A stretch of DNA of 64,000 nucleotides, from assembly GCA_964035575.1 (NCBI GenBank), contig OZ037930.1, forward strand, positions 1 to 64,000, written 5' to 3'. The DNA comes from Rhynchopus sp. YZ270_cl-10. Lineage: Eukaryota; Euglenozoa; Diplonemea; Diplonemida; Diplonemidae. The position numbers and the translations under genes are program-made. Below, piece after piece: positions 43,037-55,149 of the stretch (position 1 is its first letter; each line of letters begins with the position of its first letter). The notes beneath the pieces were generated by a model. That model was not told where the DNA came from, searched no databases, and saw only the letters and a program-made list of their open reading frames with translations.

Positions 43037-44850
43037 TATTTCTGGGGGAAATGGGGAGTGAATCTCCTGCATGGGTTGGGTATGGGGGATTGGGAGGAAC
43101 ACCTTTCTTGCGTCGGTCCTCACATGGCCCTGAGGGTGCCCAATAAACGCCCTCTGAGGGCCTGTTGGGAAAAAAAAATAAAAGGTAATGCAGGAGTAAA
43201 GGATGCATAAGTTGGGCTACTAAAGAGGGCTCTAGGAACACAGTCGCCGCGATGTCAACGTCGGGTCGTTGAAAAAATTGACGCGATTGCGCAACGTGAG
43301 AGGATGGGAGCCGAGCCCCGGCGCGTGGATCAAGGCAACGCATGTCTCAAATGGGATGGTAGGTTTTCAGATGTGGGCCTTGACGTCTCCGAATCCAGCG
43401 TCACCCTGGACTCTGGGGAACGTAACGTTCAGGAGTGGTACGACAATAGGGAAACTGAATGTGAAGAGCCTGAAAGTAGTTGGTACATTTTCTTCACCGT
43501 GCTACACAGGAAGAGCTCGGGACGAGAAACAGAGACAGAACCTCAAGAATGGAACAAAAATTGTAACCGCAAGAAACACACCTTGTATTTTGTACAGCTT
43601 TTTCCCCGAGTAATTTAGATGTAATTGTGTACGTAGACCAAGCGTGTGCCTAACATAGGTGCGGCACGGAAGGACAGACAGCGAAGGAGATACAGGAAAG
43701 GCTCCGGCGGAAAGGTGAAAAATGTGTCTGAATCCACAATTCGACGTCTCTTCCGTGCCGTGCAATATCGCCAGGTGTGCACGGCTGTGTTTGGGGCAAA
43801 AACAGTACAGATCAAGGATATCTCTAAATCCGTCCCTTTTTGGCCAAATTCCGAAATCCCAATCCAAAAAATTCCCTGTTTTTTTTGGTATATTTTTTGG
43901 GCCGTTTTTTGACCTTTTTGTGGAAAAAAATATTTTTTTCCCCGACATGTCGACAGGTCACTCACCAATCACCCCTTTTGGCCAAAACGGGGGTGATTTG
44001 GGGTCCCGAGCTTTCCCCCCGTAAAGCGGTCGCTGCGCGCTTCGCGCTCGCGACTCCCTGCCAGTGCAGGGAGGCGTGGCGCTTTCTCCCTCTGATGCAC
44101 AAAAGGCGGGTGGGGAGGGGTGAACCACAAGCCGTAGTGTATCAGCCTTATCAGTAACCTCGGTACATTTATGAAAGAAACGGCGGTCATCAGGCACCCA
44201 AAGGTTCCTGGCGAAGCCACGGTACGCAACATCTGAGATCTCCTCCGTCTTCCAACCCTCATAATTGAATGCGATTGACACGTCTTCTCCTTCTTCTTGT
44301 GCACAACCTCAAATGTCTCTGATGCTGGACGTTTGCCTGCAACTGACGTGAACATCCGCACCCACAACTACAGCAACCGCCTGCAGAGCCAATTTTTTTC
44401 TCGAAAATCCGGGATTTTTATTTTTTTGTTCCCCCCTTTTTCGCTTTATTTGATCGCGTTGATCGATCGCATCCCACAGGCGAAACTCTCTGGGGGTGGG
44501 GTGGGGTAGAATGTACCTGAAATTGCTGTAGGGAAAAACAGGGAATTTTTTTATTTTCCGGAAATCCCAATCCCAATCCACATTTAGAAAAATCCCTGGT
44601 ACAGATATTTTGAAAAAAAAAAAAAATGCGGTCTTGGAATTTTTTTTTTGAGGGGAATTGAGGGGACCTGCTCAGCGGGTACTGACACAAACGACACAAC
44701 ACAACACATCACCCCCTACCCCACCCCACCCCCCTTCACCCCTTTCTTTACCATCAGACCACCCACCCACCCACCCAAAAGCCCTTCTTCGAGCATAACA
44801 GTCTCTCTAAAAGTTGGTATACGCAAAACGCCGTAGGGTAACACTCCGTT

Positions 44851-45012
44851 CACGACGTTGAAGTAAATTACTGTACTTGTGGTTTTACATGTCTTTTTTT
44901 TTACTTGTGTTAAGCTGTACGCTTACGTTTTTACGTGTGCCACAAGTAAACTATTTTCACAAGTAAAATTACATGTAAAACCACAAGTAAAGTCATTTAC
45001 TTCAACGTCGTG
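44851..45012. mobile_element. Small palindromic TIR element (MITE), 162 bp
   Basis: Near-perfect arms of about 42 bp: CACGACGTTGAAGTAAATTA and CTTGTGGTTTTACATGT at the left, reverse-complemented at the right end. TT flanks both ends. No coding capacity. Confidence 0.75.
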
Positions 45013-45572
45013 TTGAGGATATCGAACCCCTCCCCCTCAGAATCCCCCCTCGGGGTGTAAAATAAAGTTGACTTTGAAATACAAAAAAAAAACCCATCTC
45101 AAATCTGTCTACTGGACTAAGGTATAAAGGTATATTTGACCCCCCCAGTAAACAGAGAAAAAGGTTGAAAAAGAGGTAAAAAAAATGGCGCTATTTTTTT
45201 GGAAGATGAAGCCTCCCGATCAAAATTTGAAAAAAAGAGAAATGTTTGTTTTTTTGTTTCTGTATTATGAAAGACGGATGGGCCTCAAAATGTGACACAT
45301 TACACACACATCTTTCACGGGGGAGGGGTGCACAGCAGATAATAAGACTCGGGGACCCGGCACCGGGACCGGGAACCCGGCTTATTCTTTGCTGTGAAGG
45401 GATGTGGGATAAAGGGGGAAAAATGCAGAATGACTAAGCCTCGCTGCTTGCGGCACCTTTGAAAAAGAAAATAATTTCTAATATGCACCTAAGCCTCTCT
45501 GTGCTTAGTCACCTTACAGAAAGGTTGGCTTGATGAATATGCGTCGAGGGCATACCCATCTTTTTACAATGC

Positions 45573-45662
45573 CGTGTTTGGAACAAATATGGACCAGAAA
45601 AATTTGTCCATAAAAAAATTCTAGGTCCATAATTATTCTGGTCCATATTTTGTTCCAAATAC
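45573..45662. repeat. Inverted repeat with arms TTGGAACAAATATGGACCAGAA
   Basis: The arms GAACAAATATGGACCAGAA and TTCTGGTCCATATTTTGTTC are separated by about 45 bp containing inner pairs (TTTGTCCAT / AGGTCCATAA). It resembles a MITE or a hairpin-forming spacer. Confidence 0.6.
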
Positions 45663-46547
45663 GGTCCAAAAAAGGAATGTTCACTTTATTTTAGATGGAT
45701 CATCGTTTCACAGAGAGTGACACAACGAAACACATCTTGCACTTCACTTACAAAAAAAAAAGCCCCCCGAACGTCCTTTCTTTCATCTTTGATTACCTAT
45801 AGCAAGGAGCATTGTGTTACAAAAGGTTTATTTTTATGTTGGGATTACCGTATTAGACAAGAAGTCAGTAATACAAAACTTCGAGCTGTTTTGTAACAGG
45901 TTTTTATTTTTGAAAAATTTTGCATTGTGATACAAAAAGTTTTTTTAGATCAAAGATGGTAGTTATTCATGCATGCACCCCTCCGACTGACCCACTGTAC
46001 GATGCCAGTCATCTGGATGAAAAAAAAAGAAAATAAAAAGAAAAATAGAAAAGAAAAACGGAACAAATCTACAATGCACTCATAGTGCTATCCCCTCCCC
46101 TAAAAAAAGAGAAATAAAAATAATTCAAAAAGTTGGTAACGATGAATGCAAAAGCTTTCTCGCGCTTTTCATCCACCTCACCTCACCTCACCTCCCCCAA
46201 AAAAAACAAGAAAATTTTATAGATGAACCTAAGCCTCTCGATGGTTGGTCATCTTGAAAAAAAAAAACGAGAGAAAAACCGTGGCATCAGTCCTCATGAG
46301 CCTTTTGTGCTTAGTCTACAGAAAAAGTAGATTTTTTCGTTTTTTTTTTGAAAATGTTTGCAGTAGTGTAGACACACCTCTCCACAGAACACTTTTTTTT
46401 TTATTTTCATTTTTTTTTACATTTTGACGTATTGTCCTATTAATTTCTTTGTTTTCTCTCTCTCCCCAGACAGCCCCCAGAACCCCTTTTTTGATGTTAT
46501 TTACATTTTTAGTTTTTCTTTTTGGTGCTTTTTGTTTTCAATTTCTT

Positions 46548-49487
46548 CTATTTGTCACCATCAGCCTGGTTGTTGTTATCCGCCTCGCGCGGCTTATCCT
46601 CTTCCGCCTTCTTGTCCTCAACAGCGTCCTGGGCGGCGTCCTCCTTCTTCTCGTCCCGGCCCCGCTTCTTCTCCCCAGAAGTGTATTCCTCGTCCTTCTT
46701 CTCTTCTCTGTCTGCGTCGCGTTGCTTGCTTCTCTGTGGGGATGATGCATCCTTTTCCTTTTCGGCGCTGTCAGGGCTGCGCTTGCGGCTGTTTTTTTCG
46801 ACCTTTTCCTCGTCGACGTTGGTGCCGTCGCGCTCGGCTTCGCGGTCTTTGTCCTCGCGGGTTTTGGCGGCGGAGCGGCGTTCTGGGCGGTCTTCTTCGC
46901 TTTTGTCGCTTTTTTCGTCTTTTTCGTCCTTGTCGTCACGCCTGCGGCTGCTGCGCCGCATCGCTGCTTCGTCTCTGTCGTACTCAGAGCTGCGCAGCTT
47001 GTCCTTGATGCTGTTGTCACGATCTTCGCCTGCCTTTGCGCGCGACTCACGCAGCTCCTGCTCCTCTTTGCGAGCACGGCGTTCGTTGCGCTCCTCCCGT
47101 TCGTCTTTGTCGAGGTCCTGTGCCGGTGGTGTCTGTGTCGCGGGTGGCGGTGTGATCGGTGCATCGACCGGTGGTGTGTACTCCTTCGAGATGCACCGCA
47201 GCAAAGGGTGCACGAGAAGCTGGAAGGTCTCTGTGTAGAACTGCAGCGCACAGAGCTTGCTGACGACGTGCATGAGGGCGAGCATGCGCTCCATTGAGTC
47301 CTCCACATCTGCGAAGGTGGAGACGACCTGTGGAGTGTGGAGGGGGGGTGTGGAGTGGAAGGAGAAAGAGGCCGAACCCAATGGTTTGGTAAGTCCATTC
47401 TCAAGGGAGAGATGGAGCAAGCGTCATGGGGTTGAAGGATCAAAAAAGTTCAAAGTGATTGAAGCATACCTGCACAGCACCAAACTTGCTCCGTGCCTGG
47501 ATGTACAACTCGTCGGAGTACACACACGGCAGGTGCGCGACCTCTGCAAAGCTCTTCAGGTGCCCGATCTCCTCCAGGCAGGACGAGTTGCGGAACTCTG
47601 TGAGCATGACGCCCTCTGGGAGGAGCACGGCACCGCTGGACACCTGCTTCTGCTGTGTCGCCATCGTCGAGACGAGGTCCTCAAGCAGGATCGTCACGTT
47701 AAGCGAGAACACGTGCATCACGTACGACGGTGGCGACGGTGGATGTATCTGAAGCGCAGGCGACAGCTTATCGCCCACACACACACTGTCCGACGTGTCC
47801 GTGAACGTGACTGCGCCGAAGACACCGTGCTGCAGAAGCGAGTCGAGCGCATCTGTGACACTGAGGTTGAAGTCCCTGCGCTGGTAGTGCGGGCAGAGGA
47901 AGATCTCGATCGTTGCGTACGGGAGCTGCACAATGGTGCTGACGACGAAGCCGATGAGGTGGTCCACATCCTGCTGCGAGGCGACGATGCCCACAACGTG
48001 CACATCCGACTGCAGGTGCTGGCGGACACGCTTGCGGAACTCAAGCAGAAGATGCTCATCAACCTGCCCCAGGAATGCGTCATACTTCTCCATGCCCTGT
48101 AGGTGTTGTTGTGGAGATGTTCCAAATACCAGAAATATATGAATGTACAATAAAAATATGTTCACAGCACAGCGCCATACCTTGCCCTCTCTTCTGAGCA
48201 GCCCTGGGAGCTCCTTCGAAAAGTTCGACGCAGACTTGAATGTGTACTTCGCAGGGATCACGCTCTGCTCGAGGTTTGCCTTCAGGTTCTTCGACATGAT
48301 GGCGACTGGGTAGCATCCCGAGCGCAGCGCCTCCTGGCTGTAGGTGATCTGGTCCGTGCCGTCGTCGACAACACAGATGCCAGCCTTGGCGGACATCTCC
48401 TGCCATTTGTGCAGGTCGCTTGCGAGCAGGAAGTCCACACCCTGGTGGCCCCCCTTCATCAGCTCGTTGCGTGTCAGAAGCGAGTTGCAGAGGACCGTCT
48501 TGAGCGCGTCTGAGTTCATCTTGCGTACCCCTGGGACGCGGATGAGGAGGGGCGAACGCAGCTCAGAGCATGCATCGGGACTGCTGGTCCACGCGATGGC
48601 CTTGCGCTGGCGGGAGTCTGACTTCAGGTCGCAGTCGCGCTGAACAAGGTCCACACATTTGTCGTTGCCCTCCGACTGCCGCACGACGTAGTGCCAATGG
48701 CGCAGAGCATCCTGCAGTGCTGCAGCGCCGGACGTGCTCTGCGGCGTTGTGCCTGCTGCCCCCGCCTCCGTCACAGGGTGGAAGTCGCCCACAACACAGA
48801 TCTCACGCTGCGGGGTCCGCAGGAGCGCGATCTCACAACTCCGCCTCACCTTGTCCTCACAGGGCATGCCTGTGGGAATACACTGCTGATGCGTCGAGTC
48901 CTGGGATGTATGGTATGGGTAGAAATAACAGAAAAATTTACTTTACTTTAAATAAACCCAAACCTCTCCTTAACAACACTAAGAAGACGAAGAAGAAGTT
49001 AAAAAAACGATTCCATTTCTTTTCTGTTCGATTGCCAGAGGGTGTGCTCTCTCTCTTTATTCTTGAAAAATGAATATACCTTGGAGTCGGTCTGCGCGCA
49101 CCATGAGCATAGCGTGTTAGTGAGACAGGACTGACAGGAGGAGTAGGTACTGCAAAGCCCGCGGAGACTGATAGAGCGCATGCGGGTGTTCATCTTGATA
49201 TCGTCGAGACTGCTGCGCACGAAGAAGTCGGGCGCGTCGTTCTCCTTCTTCTCCTCAGGCTTCGTGTCCATCACGACCGCCAACGCCGCCACGTCTCCAT
49301 CCATCTCCAAATCCTTCCCCGCATCAAGCGAGCCCTCCTCCTTCACCTCCAAGATATCCTGCTGGTTTGCCTCCTTCTGAGACTTGGTCGAGGTGTACCA
49401 CACAGCGCCCATCGCCACGATGCACACCCCCGCAACAATCCACGGTGCATTGTTCGTCTTCGGGCGGGTACGGACGACAGGAGGCAT
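46548..49487 (-). CDS. Membrane protein with PSI domain, exostosin-like domain and charged tail, 4 exons, 844 aa
   Basis: Exons (minus): 49487-49080, 48900-48181, 48096-47470, 47327-46548 (136, 240, 209 and 259 codons), all phase 0, donors GTATAT, GTATGG and GTATGC. Residues 15-33 are one membrane span (PWIVAGVCIVAMGAVWYTS), a signal-anchor. At about 111-145 a PSI-type Cys cluster straddles intron 1 (LCSTYSSCQSCLTNTLCSWC, then CIPTGMPC). Exon 2 resembles a GT47 exostosin: LLIRVPGVRKMNSDALK, FLLASDLHKWQEMSAKAGIC, SQEALRSGCYPVAIMSKNLK (the E-A-x3-G-C-x-P-V motif). Exon 3 (DVHVVGIVASQQDVDHLIGF, IEIFLCPHYQRRDF) may be a second glycosyltransferase-like domain. Exon 4 is an extreme Lys/Glu/Asp/Arg-rich tail. 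The likely role is glycan synthesis in the secretory path; the family call rests on motifs only. Confidence 0.7.
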
Positions 49488-50045
49488 CTTTACAAAAAAA
49501 ACACAAAAAAAAAAACAAAAAAAAAAAGGCGCAAAAAAGAAAGCGCCCCCGCCCCCGCCCCCCTAAAACAGGTAGGCTTTTTCTGGGGGGGTTTTGTGTG
49601 GGGTTTGATTCTGTGGGTTTTTTGGGGGGGTGAGGGGAAAAGGGTAAAGGGTAGGTTGAACAAACATAGTAAACATAGAAAGGGGAGAGGGATATTTTAT
49701 TGGGGGGGAAACCCCGCACTATAATCCCCTGGTGCAGCAAAAAAAACGAAAATAGTTACAAAAATAATAAACAACTCTAATGTGAGATGGACGTGCTGTT
49801 TCTCGCACGCACACATCTGTGTTAATAAACAGTTTCTTCATGTTTGCCAAGCTTTTTTGTTTTGCAGGGCACTCCACTTCTATAAAAATGCTCCAGAGGC
49901 TCGTTTCTCATTGCTCAAAAAGAGTAAGCCTCTCACTTAGTCAACCTTTAAAAAAAACTACGTTGGCGGTGACACCCAACGCCATTTCATATATTCAGAA
50001 GACGCACCTCTCTCTGGCGGAACACATCATAGGGTGTTTCAATTC
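49488..50045. other. Intergenic between the PSI/exostosin-like gene and the coiled-coil gene
   Basis: A/T runs immediately upstream of the 49487 start (pyrimidine-rich on the coding strand). 49890-49950 contains AAATGCTCCAGAGGCTCGTT, related to 27582-27620, followed by a CTAAGC-family variant (AAGCCTCTCACTTAGTCAAC). No gene recognised. Confidence 0.5.
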
Positions 50046-53000
50046 TTAGTGCGGAAGTGAGTCTGTCTTGCTGCTCTCCGTCTTGCCGGCGCCAGAGTGA
50101 AGTGAGCCCTGAGATGTGTTGTTATTTTTTGTATCACCTGCTAGTGCAGGATCTCTGTACTCAATGTCGCCCGAAGGCTAATGTACTTAAAAGATATAGA
50201 CGTAAATCGTCAACTCTGGAGAGTAGCTTTTATTTGTTTATGCATTCAAAGTGCTGTGGTTTTTTTTTTTTTTGTACTTTTTGTTACTTATTTTTGAAAA
50301 CTTGATGTATTAGCGTATGACACCCCGAGGATGCGCTCCGCTATCTAGTATTGTTGTGAAGTCCAGACCCTTTGGTTCCCTCGGGACCATAGCTCCCTAT
50401 AGCATTATGCATACCTTCTCCGAGGGACCTGCCTCATCCAACATTGCACCCATCACAGAATCCGTCTTCGCCTTTGTCTCCGGCAGCTTCGGCAGTGCAG
50501 GCCGCTCCTCTGCCTCCGACGACGATATTGCCTTGTCACGCCAGTTCACCACCGGCTGCCGGAGCGGCGCGTCTGAGTCGCTTGTCTGCATCGCTGCAGC
50601 GGCAATGATGCTAGCAGGGCGTGCCTTAGGAAGCCCCAGGGGCCCACCTCCTTCCTCATCCACCACAGGCGGGGCGCCACTCAAAGACGGCACCGAGCCC
50701 TGATCGCCTAGCAGGAAATCGCCGGCACTACTCCGCGACCGTGTCCCTTGAGACTGTGAACTCCGTCTCGAATGGCGATACGACTTTGTCTTCTGCGAGG
50801 TTCTCGTACTCGAGGAAAACGTCAGCTTTGATGAATCCGACTTCGACCCTTCAGAGCCAGACTTCTTTGAAGCTGCTGCGACTGCGGACGCAACGGGGGG
50901 TTCTGTCTCCTGCTGCACCACGTCGTCGTCCTCAATGTCGAAGGGAAGCACGTCTGTGGGTGAGGACGGTGTGGGGTCCGCAAAGGTGACCTTCTCTCGT
51001 GGTGCTGAGGTCGTGGTTGCAGCGTCTGCCTCTACTTCGACTTCGAGAACGGCGTCTGCGTCGACAGCGATGGGCTCGGGGGCGGGGGTGGGCTGTTCCT
51101 TTGCTGCCTCCTCTTCCTCCTTCTGTTCGTCGTCCTGCTTCTTCTTGTCTTTCTCTTTCTGTGCTGCTTCTTGGATCTCGCGCTGACGGCGCATTTCTGC
51201 CTGGCGTTTTTCTACCCGCTGCCTCTGTTCTTGCTGGTCAGTGGCCTGTTGTTGTCTCCGAAGTGCCTGCCTCTCCTTCTCCTGCTCCTTCTCCCGCTCA
51301 GCAGCAGCCTCAGCCTCCCGCTCCTCCCGCGCCGCCTTCTCCCTCTGGGTGCGTTCGCGCTGCTGCCGTGCCAGCTCCTCAGCTTCCGCCGCATCGCGAC
51401 GGAGCTGTGCCGCCTCCTCCTCGGCCCTCTGTGCTGCAGCGCGCTTCTCGTGCTCCCTCTGTACATTCTGTGCCTGCACCTCGATGGCCCGTCTGCGTGC
51501 GGCGTCCTCTTCTGCACGTTGTTCTTGTTCTTGGCGGAGTCGTTCGGCATCGGGGTCTTCGCTGCCTTCGCTGACGGTGATGTCGAAGGTGGATCGTGTG
51601 TGTTGTGCTGGTTGTGTGGGTGTGGGGGTGAAGCTGACGTGGGGCTGTGGTGAGCGGCTGTGTGCGGTGTGGTGCTGAGGCTGCGGGCGTACGGCCTGGA
51701 GTTCGCGTGTCTGCACCCACAGTTCACCCAGCTGTGCCTCGGCCTGTGCCATGCGAGGCTCTGTCTGCAGGCGCAATGTGTCCACAGAGCAGCTCAGGTT
51801 TGTCACCTGAGGGAAGAGCGACCTCAACGAGGTTTGATGCTCCTGCAGTTGATGCTTCACGCGTTCGAGTGCAGCAGCCTTGCGGCCTTCCTGATAGGGA
51901 GGAAGAGTGAAATGAGGGGGAAAAAATCGGAAATAAAGGTTGCTAGAGATGAGTTGTGGCGCTGCATACCTCCTCCTCCAGCTCGCTGATCTTCGTGAGC
52001 GCGTTGTTGAGGCGCTTCGTGGTCTTGTGGAAGCTGGCCTGCTCGCCTGCGACAACAGCCTGCACACCTTCGCTGCTGCGCACGGCCTCGCCTGCGACCT
52101 CCTCAGCATTGGAGACACGCTTCGTGAGTTCGTCGATGCAGCTTTCCTGCCTGCTGACGGGCTCCGCAATGCTGTAGAGGGAAGAGATATATTAGGTCCT
52201 ATGAGGAGGGAGAGTTGTTATTTAGTTGACTTTTCATTTTTTCAGTTTTCGTCAGCGGGCTGAAGCCAACTTTGCCATTTTCTGGGCTAAAAGGGTGCCC
52301 GTTTACCATACCGTTTGATCTCCCATCGCATCTCTTCGACCAGCTCTGGTATCTGCCGCATGACTTCTATCGACGCAGTGTGCTTGCGTGAGATGGCCTC
52401 GAGTGCTGGTATTGTCTCGTTGACACGCTTGTAGCCGAGCTGCACACGACTCATCTCATCGGGCACGGTCCTGAGGTTCGCAAGCTGCCCCTTCTGCCCG
52501 TTGAGGTACTCGTGTGCAGAGGCCAGCTCACGCTCGACCTTTGCGTGTGAATGCTGCAGCTTGCGCACCTCTTCGTTTGCAGACGCGAACTCTGCCTCCG
52601 TGAAGGCTTCGTGGTGTCGGCAGGTGGCTTCAAGCTCCTTGACGCGTGTCGCTTGGCGGGTGAGGGTGGCGTCGAAGGACTCCAACGACTCGTTGACCTT
52701 GCTGTAGACGGAGGACATATGCTCCTTCCACACCTCGCGCACCATGGCACGCACGGTCTCTGCCATGCCGTGCACCTCGTGGCGCACGGTGTCTGCGACC
52801 TTGTCCATGCGGAGGCCGATCTGGCGCTTGGCTTCCTCCATGCGTTCTGCCTGGTAGCGTGCTTCGTTGCGGATGTCTTCGATGCGGTCGTCGTCGTGCC
52901 GTGTCGACTCGACGTCGCCTCTGCGTGACGTGGCTTCTAAGAGGTCGACCCGCGCGGCAAGTCGTGTCGTCCCGTCGCGGACCTGCTCGTGCAGCTCGTC

Positions 53001-53474
53001 GTACTGCTCGTCGCGCAGGCGGAGTTTCTTCGCAACGTCGTCACGGCGTCGTTTCTCCTCCCGTGATGCGTGCTCGCTGTCTCCAATGCGGCAGCGTAAG
53101 TCGTGCGACACGACACGGATCTCATCGGTGACCTGCTTCTCCACAAGCGCCAACTCCCGCCGCACCTCATCCTTCGCACGCCCCAGATGCCCCTGCAGCG
53201 TGTCCTGCCCCTGACGCTCGACCTGCAGACGCATCTCCGAGATCTCATTAAGGCACAGCCGGAGACGTGCGTCGAGCTCGTGGACCTGCGTTTGAAGGGG
53301 CACCTCGCTTTGGCGGTCGACGTGGAGGACCATCTTGGTGGTGGGGGCACGTGGCCCAAGGGTGTGTGCGTTGGAGTGTGCGTGTGACCCATGTGGCAAT
53401 GTGGAGGTGTACGGATCCAAGTTCTGCTCTGCTTGCAAAATCATCCCCTGCATCTTAGCGTGCCAGTCAGACAT
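50046..53474 (-). CDS. Large coiled-coil protein, 4 exons, 967 aa
   Basis: Exons (minus): 53474-52312, 52171-51970, 51890-50415, 50108-50046. Intron 1 is phase 2 (R codon split), the others phase 0; donors GTATGG, GTATGC and GTATGC. The start MSDWHAKMQGMILQ is preferred to an upstream in-frame ATG at 53513, because the latter adds an atypical leader. Exon 1 is continuous heptad coiled coil (LRLCLNEISEMRLQVERQG, ERMEEAKRQIGLRMDKVADT). Exon 3 holds a long single alpha-helix-like Ala/Glu/Arg/Gln stretch (RQQREIQEAAQKEKDKKKQ-type) and then a Ser-rich low-complexity tail. The last exon encodes GSLHSGAGKTESSKTDSLPH and is inferred from splice signals only. Cytoskeletal or flagellar scaffold is a plausible guess; no domain identifies it. 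Confidence 0.72.
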
Positions 53475-54261
53475 GATGTAAAGAAAGATAAAAAGTTGGT
53501 CAGATGACGTCAAGGATCACAGCGCTTTTCGTCGCCTGGAAAAGAAACTGCAAGGGGTCGGTAAGACAAAAATATGCCCCAAACAGGGAAACGAAGGTGC
53601 GTGGGACCCAAGCCCCAAGTTGTGTGTGCTTGGTCACCTAAAAGGTTGGGGAGAAAAAAAGGCAGAGGGAGACACCTTGTGTACTGTGGACGAGAATGCG
53701 AAGGGAGGGTGAGGTGGGTTAGTTAAAAAAAGCAGGTTTTATTTTGCGCAAAGATAAATAGAGTCACTGAGACCTGAGAATCTCGGTGGACAAAATACTA
53801 TCCCCCCCGAGACAAGACAATGCAGGGCCTGTGAGACAGTTGATGGCATCCCCTCCGCAGACACTTCTTATCGTGGAGAAGGTGATGCTGCTGCGAGGTG
53901 AGGTGTGCCTTGTGGTCAGAAGCTCCGCACGTAGCGTACCAGGACGTGGGGAGGGTTCCTTTAACAGAATTCGACCAGGTCGGGGGGCAAACACTGGGTT
54001 CGGGGAAAGGAGGCTTTTGTTCTATATCATTCGAAGCGATGTGTTGCTCATGACACACACGAGAGGGAAAGAGAAAGTTATAAAAAGTGCAAAACGCCTC
54101 CCTCAGGACAGTGACGGGCACTTGGTTTGGGTATAAAAATAAATTTGAACTTGAAATACAAAAAAGCGTGGCATTGCTGTGGGACATTCATTGCTTTAAC
54201 TTCCTTCCTCCGCTAGCTCTCTTCGCACCCCCTGCAATAGTATAATAATATGCTTCCAAAG
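53475..54261. other. Intergenic upstream of the coiled-coil gene
   Basis: A CTAAGC-family variant lies at 53607-53642 (ACCCAAGCCCC, TGTGCTTGGTCACCT). A 116-aa plus frame (53786-54136) has unbiased composition but no family I recognise and no splice partner. Confidence 0.45.
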
Positions 54262-54263
54262 TA

Positions 54264-54838
54264 CTGGGTGATTCAGATTGTTGTTATAGTAACCTGGGGG
54301 TGTCTCCGAAAAAAGCGAATTTTATTTTTTAGTAACAAACAGTTTTCCGGTTTTGTTACCTGGCATCTTCTTCCTCCGGATTTTTATATTTTTTATTTTT
54401 ACAAATAACAGTAACAGTTACCTGGACCTTCTTATAAAATGGCGCCGCAGGCGAAAAAAAAATCAGGGTACGGTGTAAAAATCTAGCTTTCACACTACCG
54501 AGTCACTCAACGAACGCGGAGCAAAAATGAAAAATGGCGCCGCAGGCAAAGGATTTTATGGTGCGATCAGTTACCCAGGGCCCTCCCGTGGTTCAACTAC
54601 GGTTCTACCAGGAACTTTTTTTGACCCTCACCACCATCACCACACGTCAGGCGAGAGGTGATGTTTTTTTTCCAATTTTTATTTTACAGTTTTCCGGGTT
54701 TGTTACCTGGGCCAGATACATTTTTATTTTAATTTTACAAAATAATTATTTTGTTACCAAATGGTTGTTACCTGGGGGAAATTTTTGGGGGTAAAATAAT
54801 TATTTAGTTTTATTTTAACAACTTTATAAATCACCCAG
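54264..54838. mobile_element. Tc1/mariner-type MITE candidate, 575 bp
   Basis: Ends CTGGGTGATT and AATCACCCAG, continuing imperfectly for about 25 bp, each flanked by TA (54262-54263, 54839-54840). Internally AAAATGGCGCCGCAGGC occurs twice (54437 and 54532) and GTTTTCCGG(T/G)TTTGTTACCTGG twice, so the body is made of direct repeats. No transposase. Confidence 0.75.
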
Positions 54839-54840
54839 TA

Positions 54841-55149
54841 AGCACGTTGAAAGACCATACAAGAAGCTGAGTGCAAACGCCTCACCTAAGGACACATGTG
54901 TGCATCCTTTTGAACAGAAGAGACCACAACACTGCAGACCGTAATCCCTCATCGAGAGGTTACATAAGCAAACTGTGTAAGACAAACCAATATGACGCTG
55001 TCCCCCTGCATCGTATTGATATTGATCATCGGCAACAATGCAATGATGAACACAGTTCTGTGCACTTCATGTTGTGCTTCATCAAAGTAGGCACAATCGT
55101 CGCAAGATTTTCAACAACAAAAAAAGCCGCCTCCAAGAGAACCAAACAA
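54841..55149. other. Short spacer downstream of the 165-aa membrane protein
   Basis: Nothing recognised apart from a word AGTGCAAACGCCTCACCTAAG near 54868 that recurs as AGTGCAAACGCATCACC near 33440. Confidence 0.35.

Larger units (their letters stand above)
43037..46547. other. Long spacer with transposon-like fragments and small palindromes
   Basis: No host gene recognised over 3.5 kb. 43780-44030 is AT-rich with TTTTTGGCC words and resembles non-coding transposon DNA; its AAATCCCAATCC word recurs near 44560-44580. 44013-44060 contains CGCGCTTCGCGCTCGCG. CTAAGC-family repeats lie at 45486-45515, 46222-46255 and 46290-46320, a GATGCCAG-family repeat at 45976-46022, and a GTGTAGACACC-family repeat at 46345-46395. 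Confidence 0.5.
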
